Under the pieces are notes generated by a model. It did not search any database. It had not been told where the DNA came from and saw only the letters and a program-made list of their open reading frames with translations. From the NCBI GenBank assembly GCA_007122045.1, contig SKJM01000659.1, positions 1 through 5,069 of the forward strand: a stretch of DNA of 5,069 nucleotides. The letters run 5' to 3'. Numbering within the stretch: position 1 is the stretch's first letter; every line of letters starts with the position of its first letter. Shown here piece after piece: positions 1-5,069 of the stretch. Source of the stretch: Planctomycetales bacterium (GTDB taxonomy: Bacteria; Planctomycetota; Planctomycetia; Pirellulales; Thermoguttaceae). A program made the translations under genes and the position numbers.

Positions 1-369
1 CAGTACAACCGCGAGCGCGGCATCACGCCCGAAACGATCCGCAAGAGCATCCGCGCCGGCATCGAGGCCGAGGCGGCCGCCCACCAGCGGGCGAACGCGG
101 CCGTCGGGCGGAAGGACCCGTCGCAATACATCACCGAGGAGTACCTTACCGAGTTGGAGGCCGAGATGCACGCCGCGGCCGAGGCCCTGGAGTTCGAGCG
201 CGCCGCCGCGCTGCGCGACCGCATCCAACAGATGCGCGAGCAACTGGGCAAGGCGGTCGACGACGCCCACCTCGAACACGCCACCCGGCAACAACGCGGC
301 CGCCGCCGCAAGCGCGGTCCCCGCGGCAACGCCCCGCCCAAGGTACCCCGGCCCAAGCGATCGGGCTGA
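1..369 (+). CDS. uvrB: UvrB, excinuclease ABC subunit B (C-terminal part)
   Basis: This reading frame is open from the first base and ends at TGA 367-369, giving the last 122 residues; the helicase core lies outside the window. UvrB is the DNA-damage-verifying helicase of nucleotide excision repair: it receives damaged DNA from UvrA and recruits UvrC for incision. The sequence starts in the conserved end of the helicase core (QYNRERGITPETIRKSI, residues 1-17), continues through a variable linker, and carries a UVR motif at about residues 47-82 (YLTELEAEMHAAAEALEFER, then AAALRDRI). In the family this coiled-coil hairpin contacts UvrA and UvrC. After it comes a basic, Arg/Pro/Gly-rich tail (about residues 96-122) that E. 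coli UvrB, which ends soon after the UVR helix, does not have. The gene converges on the small gene to its right. Identification is by recalled family sequence and is secure. Confidence 0.95.
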   Translation, partial: QYNRERGITPETIRKSIRAGIEAEAAAHQRANAAVGRKDPSQYITEEYLTELEAEMHAAAEALEFERAAALRDRIQQMREQLGKAVDDAHLEHATRQQRGRRRKRGPRGNAPPKVPRPKRSG

Positions 370-448
370 GGAGGCGGCAACGATCCGGCAAGCCGGCCGA
401 CAGCGGCTCCATCTTCAGCCAACATGCGCTTCATTCAGCAGAAGATGA

Positions 449-477
449 CGGCCGAAAAATGGACCAGTCCCCGGCCG
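449..477. terminator. Possible compound hairpin between convergent genes
   Basis: CGGCCG at 449-454 can pair with CGGCCG at 472-477. The segment between them contains the dyad GGACCAGTCC at 461-470, which can form a smaller inner stem. The position between two convergent stop codons suits a bidirectional terminator, but there is no T-tract on either side. It could equally be part of the repeated motif described separately. The pairing is visible in the sequence; the function is a guess. Confidence 0.3.
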
Positions 478-497
478 CCCCGTGAACGGTAACCCCG
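473..497. repeat. Short repeated motif, copy 1 (core TGAACGGTAACCC)
   Basis: The stretch contains GGCCG, then CCCC, then the core TGAACGGTAACCCCG. It matches 4204-4228 (core TGAACGGTTACCCTG) in the same orientation over about 25 bases with only a few differences, including one inserted base. Both copies are intergenic. A second shared module adjoins this copy at 451-474, where the minus strand reads GGGGACTGGTCCATTTTTCG, comparable to the plus strand at 4124-4148. The copy ends immediately before the stop codon of the gene at 498-821. Whether it is a dispersed genomic repeat cannot be judged from two copies. Confidence 0.4.
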
Positions 498-821
498 CTA
501 CCAGCCCATGACCATGTTCGATTCGATGGCCTTGCGGGCGCTTTCCAGGTCGGCGCCGGTCTGGTGCATGTAGAGGCGGATGGCGCGGACCTTGTCGCCT
601 TGCGCTTTGTGGAGCGCGTCGCGCGCGGCGGCGCACGGGTCGGTCGGACCGGTAATGCCCAGGGCCGACTTCGATATCACCCAGGTATCGCGGGGCCGCC
701 GGGTCACCCGCACCGGCTCCTCGTCTGGATAGCTCCGCCGCAGGTTTTCCGTGGCGGCGGCCTCGGTCTCAGCCCAGGTGATGACGATGTGCGCGTTGGT
801 TTCAATCTCGAATAATGGCAT
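498..821 (-). CDS. Small protein with ribosomal L7/L12 C-terminal-like helical hairpin
   Basis: The gene encodes 107 residues, from ATG at 821-819 to a stop at 500-498. A strong Shine-Dalgarno AAGGAG (827-832) sits five bases upstream and decides the start over an in-frame upstream extension of 80 residues that is low in complexity and rich in Pro/Arg. The N-terminal half (MPLFEIETNAHIVITWAETE, then PVRVTRRPRDTWVIS) looks like short beta strands and was not recognised. Residues 75-100 (GDKVRAIRLYMHQTGADLES, then ARKAIES) follow the pattern of the L7/L12 C-terminal domain, in which a Lys-Val/Ile-x-x-Ile helix is followed by a TG turn and an (E/D)AK-like helix. The L7/L12 N-terminal dimerisation domain and hinge are absent, so this is not the ribosomal stalk protein. 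No signal peptide or membrane segment is visible, so it is probably cytosolic. The function is unknown. The gene is transcribed in the same direction as the upstream kinase but 208 bases away. Confidence 0.82.
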   Translation of the reverse strand: MPLFEIETNAHIVITWAETEAAATENLRRSYPDEEPVRVTRRPRDTWVISKSALGITGPTDPCAAARDALHKAQGDKVRAIRLYMHQTGADLESARKAIESNMVMGW

Positions 822-826
822 GAACA

Positions 827-832
827 CTCCTT
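827..832 (-). promoter_or_regulatory. Shine-Dalgarno AAGGAG of the small L7/L12-like gene
   Basis: The minus strand reads AAGGAG, five bases before the ATG at 821. It is the clearest ribosome binding site in the window, and it fixes the start of the 107-residue protein against the longer in-frame open reading frame that extends to position 1061. Confidence 0.8.
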
Positions 833-968
833 GAATTATCAGGCTGGGCAGGCCCAAGGGGCGCGGGCGGGCCGGGCAGGGCGCCGGCGGGCCGCGCCGC
901 GAGACAGCGAGCCGTGCCCCGGGAACGGACACTCCGATCTTCCAACCCGGAGAACACCACACCACCCT

Positions 969-974
969 ATTGTA
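969..974 (-). promoter_or_regulatory. Candidate -10 box for the small L7/L12-like gene
   Basis: The minus strand reads TACAAT, five of six matches to the TATAAT consensus, in an otherwise very GC-rich gap. It would give a leader of about 140 bases. No good -35 hexamer lies 16-18 bases upstream, where the (CCGG)4 palindrome and hairpin sit. A second match, GATAAT at 840-835, is too close to the start codon to leave room for the Shine-Dalgarno in the transcript. Confidence 0.25.
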
Positions 975-976
975 CT

Positions 977-992
977 CCGGCCGGCCGGCCGG
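977..992. repeat. (CCGG)4 tandem palindrome
   Basis: Four perfect copies of CCGG form a 16-base self-complementary block. It lies in the gap between the kinase stop codon and the small gene, and overlaps the outer arm of the adjacent hairpin by two bases. Such a block can fold on itself on either strand and may compete with that hairpin. No function is implied beyond this. Confidence 0.7.
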
Positions 993-1017
993 CGGCAGGC
1001 GGGGAGCCGCCTCCGCC
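991..1017 (-). terminator. GC-rich hairpin just downstream of the kinase gene
   Basis: GGCGG (991-995) pairs with CCGCC (1013-1017) and AGGCGG (997-1002) pairs with CCGCCT (1007-1012). Together they make an 11-bp stem with one bulged base (996) and the four-base loop 1003-1006. The hairpin begins 12 bases past the kinase stop codon (1032-1030) on the minus strand, a typical place for a terminator. There is no T-tract after it, so it would be a non-canonical intrinsic terminator or an mRNA 3'-end stabiliser. The stem is seen directly; the role is inferred from position. Confidence 0.45.
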
Positions 1018-1029
1018 CGATCCGCCGCT

Positions 1030-3975
<2,946 letters not shown>

Positions 3976-4023
3976 AGGCAATATGCTTGTTTCAAGAGTC
4001 GATCCATTGCCAGGCAAGCTGCG

Positions 4024-4029
4024 CCTCTC
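4024..4029 (-). promoter_or_regulatory. Shine-Dalgarno-like GAGAGG before an alternative TTG start of the kinase
   Basis: The minus strand reads GAGAGG, six bases before TTG 4017-4015, which is in frame with the kinase and would add 14 residues. The downstream ATG codons at 3975 and 3963 have no purine-rich site at the usual distance. Codon preference therefore argues for ATG 3975 and ribosome-site quality argues for TTG 4017. Confidence 0.35.
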
Positions 4030-4034
4030 GGCGC

Positions 4035-4060
4035 GGCGCCGGCACTTCCAGTGGGGCGCC
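4035..4060 (-). promoter_or_regulatory. Dyad in the kinase leader (possible operator or 5' hairpin)
   Basis: GGCGCC at 4035-4040 and 4055-4060 can pair, and the inner arms CACT (4043-4046) and AGTG (4050-4053) pair around a three-base loop. This makes a nearly continuous 10-bp stem with a small internal loop. If the -10 box at 4071-4066 is used, the dyad falls at the very start of the kinase transcript. It could be a repressor site on DNA or a hairpin in RNA; neither is demonstrated. Confidence 0.3.
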
Positions 4061-4065
4061 CAGTA

Positions 4066-4071
4066 AATATA
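4066..4071 (-). promoter_or_regulatory. Candidate -10 box for the kinase gene
   Basis: The minus strand reads TATATT (five of six against TATAAT) inside a short AT-rich island, the most A/T-rich spot in the kinase upstream region. No convincing -35 hexamer lies 16-18 bases upstream. The leader to ATG 3975 would be about 84 bases. Confidence 0.3.
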
Positions 4072-4203
4072 GGTTAGCGCAGCGGGGTATGCACCGCTCG
4101 GCGGGAACCTCCCTGCCCGTGCGGGGGGGCTGGCTCCATTTTCGCGGCGGAGAAGGTAATCCTCCTGGATAACGCTGTGTGGCCGGGCAAGGAGGCGGGC
4201 CGC

Positions 4204-4228
4204 GGCCGGCCCCTGAACGGTTACCCTG
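4204..4228. repeat. Short repeated motif, copy 2 (core TGAACGGTTACCC)
   Basis: This block (GGCCGGCCCC followed by TGAACGGTTACCCTG) matches 473-497 in the same orientation. The main differences are one missing base and the A/T difference at the centre of GGTWACC. A second module, with CTGGCTCCATTTTCG at 4130-4144, lies upstream on the plus strand and resembles the minus strand of 451-474. Here the two modules are about 55 bases apart, whereas in copy 1 they touch. Just before the motif is an inverted repeat, GGGCC (4197-4201) with GGCCC (4208-4212). Confidence 0.4.
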
Positions 4229-4249
4229 TCGTTTTGCCGTTTCAGGCGT

Positions 4250-4255
4250 CATAAT
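4250..4255 (+). promoter_or_regulatory. Candidate -10 box for the TIM-barrel gene
   Basis: CATAAT matches five of six positions of TATAAT and lies 68 bases before the start codon. The hexamer 17 bases upstream (TGTCGT) is a poor -35, so this is a weak prediction resting on the -10 alone. Confidence 0.3.
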
Positions 4256-4308
4256 ACGGGCATCCGGCCGCGAGAACGACCAAGGCTGGGATGGGGCCAC
4301 GCCATGCC

Positions 4309-4315
4309 GAGAGGG
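4309..4315 (+). promoter_or_regulatory. Shine-Dalgarno GAGAGGG of the TIM-barrel gene
   Basis: GAGAGGG lies eight bases before ATG 4324. It supports that start over the ATG at 4304, which is in a different frame and opens only a 76-codon shadow frame. Confidence 0.6.
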
Positions 4316-4323
4316 TTCATTGA

Positions 4324-5069
4324 ATGCGTCTTGCGTACAGTTCCAACGCGTACACGAAGTTCACCGTCCAGGAAACCATCCGGCGGATTGCCGCGCTGGG
4401 CTACGCCGGCCTGGAACTGCTGGCCGACGTGCCGCACGCCTGGCCAGCCGGACTGCTGCCCCAGCAAAAGGAGGACATCCGCCGCTGCCTCGCGGAGCAC
4501 CGGCTGGCCATCTCCAACATCAACGGATTCATGATGAACGCCGTGGCCGATCCCCGCCAGCCGTACTGGCATCCCTCGTGGATCGAGCCCGACCCACACT
4601 ACCGGGCCATCCGCCGCGAGCACACGCTGCGCGCGTTGCGGTTGGCAGCCGAGTTGGGCGCTCCCTCGGTTCAGACGGAGCCGGGCGGGCCGCTGGAGCC
4701 GGGCGCATCGTGGCGACAGGCTGCCGCCGTGTTCTACGACGAACTGATGCCTTGCGTAGAGTTGGCCGGGCAGCTTGGCGTGAGCCTGCTCATCGAGCCG
4801 GAGCCGGGGCTGCTGATCGAGACGTTCGAGCAGTATCTCGAGATCGCCGGCCGGGTCGATTCGCCCGCCCTCGGGCTGAACTTCGACATCGGGCACGCCT
4901 ATTGCGTGGGTCAGGCGCCGGAAGCATGGATTGCCCCGATGGCCCGGCACACCCGCCACTATCACGTCGAGGACATCGCCGCCACGCGGCGGCACGAGCA
5001 CCTTGTTCCCGGCAGAGGCGCGATCGACCTGCCGGCCGTCTTCCGCGCGATCGCCGCCACCGGCTACGA
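4324..5069 (+). CDS. Sugar phosphate isomerase/epimerase-like TIM-barrel protein (N-terminal part)
   Basis: The frame opens at ATG 4324 and stays open to the window end, giving 248 complete codons; the C-terminus is missing. The sequence fits the xylose-isomerase-like TIM-barrel superfamily (Pfam AP_endonuc_2). Strand-helix repeats run from MRLAYSSNAY through ALGYAGLELLADV, SNINGFMMNA, the HPSWIEPDPHYRAIRREHT segment (residues 83-101) and LLIEPEPGLLIE. Likely metal or acid/base positions by family pattern are E158, D188 and H191 (NFDIGH) and H214 (HVED), with the usual last glutamate expected just past the window. Family members isomerise or epimerise sugars and sugar phosphates using a divalent metal; the substrate here cannot be told. 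No signal peptide is apparent, so it is probably cytosolic. The usual family length is about 270-290 residues, so only some 20-40 are missing. It resembles DNA repair endonuclease IV only distantly, and the neighbouring uvrB is no reason to call it one. Confidence 0.88.
   Translation, partial: MRLAYSSNAYTKFTVQETIRRIAALGYAGLELLADVPHAWPAGLLPQQKEDIRRCLAEHRLAISNINGFMMNAVADPRQPYWHPSWIEPDPHYRAIRREHTLRALRLAAELGAPSVQTEPGGPLEPGASWRQAAAVFYDELMPCVELAGQLGVSLLIEPEPGLLIETFEQYLEIAGRVDSPALGLNFDIGHAYCVGQAPEAWIAPMARHTRHYHVEDIAATRRHEHLVPGRGAIDLPAVFRAIAATGY

Larger units (their letters stand above)
370..497. other. Convergent intergenic gap between uvrB and the small L7/L12-like gene
   Basis: This 128-base stretch separates two genes that end facing each other, so it should hold termination signals for both. 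No convincing coding region was seen; the ORFs crossing it are GC-driven shadows. It contains a 7-bp inverted repeat, CATCTTC at 410-416 with GAAGATG at 441-447. It also contains a second, GC-rich compound inverted repeat at 449-477 and one copy of a short motif that recurs near 4204-4228. No run of T follows either hairpin on either strand. Confidence 0.6.
3976..4323. other. Divergent intergenic region between the kinase and the TIM-barrel gene
   Basis: These 348 bases separate two divergently transcribed genes and should carry both promoters. The kinase-proximal part (to 4017) may be coding if the TTG start is used. The region holds a dyad at 4035-4060, AT-rich -10-like boxes at 4066-4071 (minus) and 4250-4255 (plus), a run of seven G at 4123-4129, a GC-rich inverted repeat at 4197-4212, and a second copy of the short motif found near 473-497. 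The short open frames across it have no recognisable product and are treated as chance. Confidence 0.6.

Noticed and set aside
410..447. The 7-bp inverted repeat CATCTTC/GAAGATG as a terminator of uvrB
   Set aside because: The loop is 24 bases and the stem is A/T-containing with no T-tract after it, so it is too weak to list as a terminator.
3987..4300. Short open frames in the divergent intergenic region on both strands
   Set aside because: They overlap one another, lack similarity to any family I know, and have compositions expected from random GC-rich DNA.
4249..5001. A 250-codon minus-strand frame antisense to the TIM-barrel gene
   Set aside because: The plus strand carries a clear TIM-barrel sequence with family motifs and a Shine-Dalgarno; the antisense frame shows no domain and is a GC-bias shadow.
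4324..5069. Endonuclease IV (nfo) as the identity of the TIM-barrel gene, suggested by the shared Pfam fold and the uvrB gene nearby
   Set aside because: The sequence lacks the fuller set of zinc-ligand motifs expected of endonuclease IV and fits the sugar isomerase/epimerase branch. uvrB is more than 3.9 kb away and is not co-transcribed with it.

Overview
The window is GC-rich, with coding regions strongly biased to G/C third codon positions. It looks like a chromosomal segment of a bacterium, plausibly a planctomycete (Pirellulales-like). That lineage call rests on gene style: a large multi-domain hybrid kinase with a haem-type Tll0287-like sensor domain, a xylose-isomerase-like TIM-barrel protein of a kind common in that phylum, and a small L7/L12-like orphan protein. 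It is inference, not proof. No tRNA, rRNA, CRISPR array, transposase or phage gene was seen.

Layout from left to right. (1) Positions 1-369 (+) are the 3' end of uvrB, encoding the last 122 residues of excinuclease ABC subunit B with its UVR motif and a basic tail. (2) Positions 370-497 form a short convergent intergenic gap with a compound inverted repeat and one copy of a short repeated motif. (3) Positions 498-821 (-) encode a 107-residue protein whose C-terminus resembles the helical hairpin of the ribosomal L7/L12 C-terminal domain. (4) Positions 822-1029 are a 208-base gap containing a GC-rich hairpin just past the kinase stop codon and a (CCGG)4 palindrome. (5) Positions 1030-3975 (-) encode a membrane hybrid histidine kinase: TM, periplasmic Tll0287-like domain with CxxCH, TM, PAS, PAS, HisKA, HATPase_c, REC. 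(6) Positions 3976-4323 are a 348-base divergent intergenic region with -10-like boxes on both strands, a dyad in the kinase leader, and a second copy of the repeated motif. (7) Positions 4324-5069 (+) are the 5' part of a sugar phosphate isomerase/epimerase-like TIM-barrel gene that runs off the window.

The genes do not form an obvious pathway. UvrB belongs to nucleotide excision repair, the kinase to redox- or ligand-linked signalling, and the TIM-barrel protein to sugar or polyol metabolism. The kinase and the small L7/L12-like gene share a strand, but 208 bases and a strong hairpin lie between them, so a shared operon is doubtful. No response regulator, HPt protein or output gene for the kinase lies in the window. 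The observations most worth following up are the haem-binding sensor kinase, the stand-alone L7/L12-like protein, and the short motif pair shared by the two intergenic regions.
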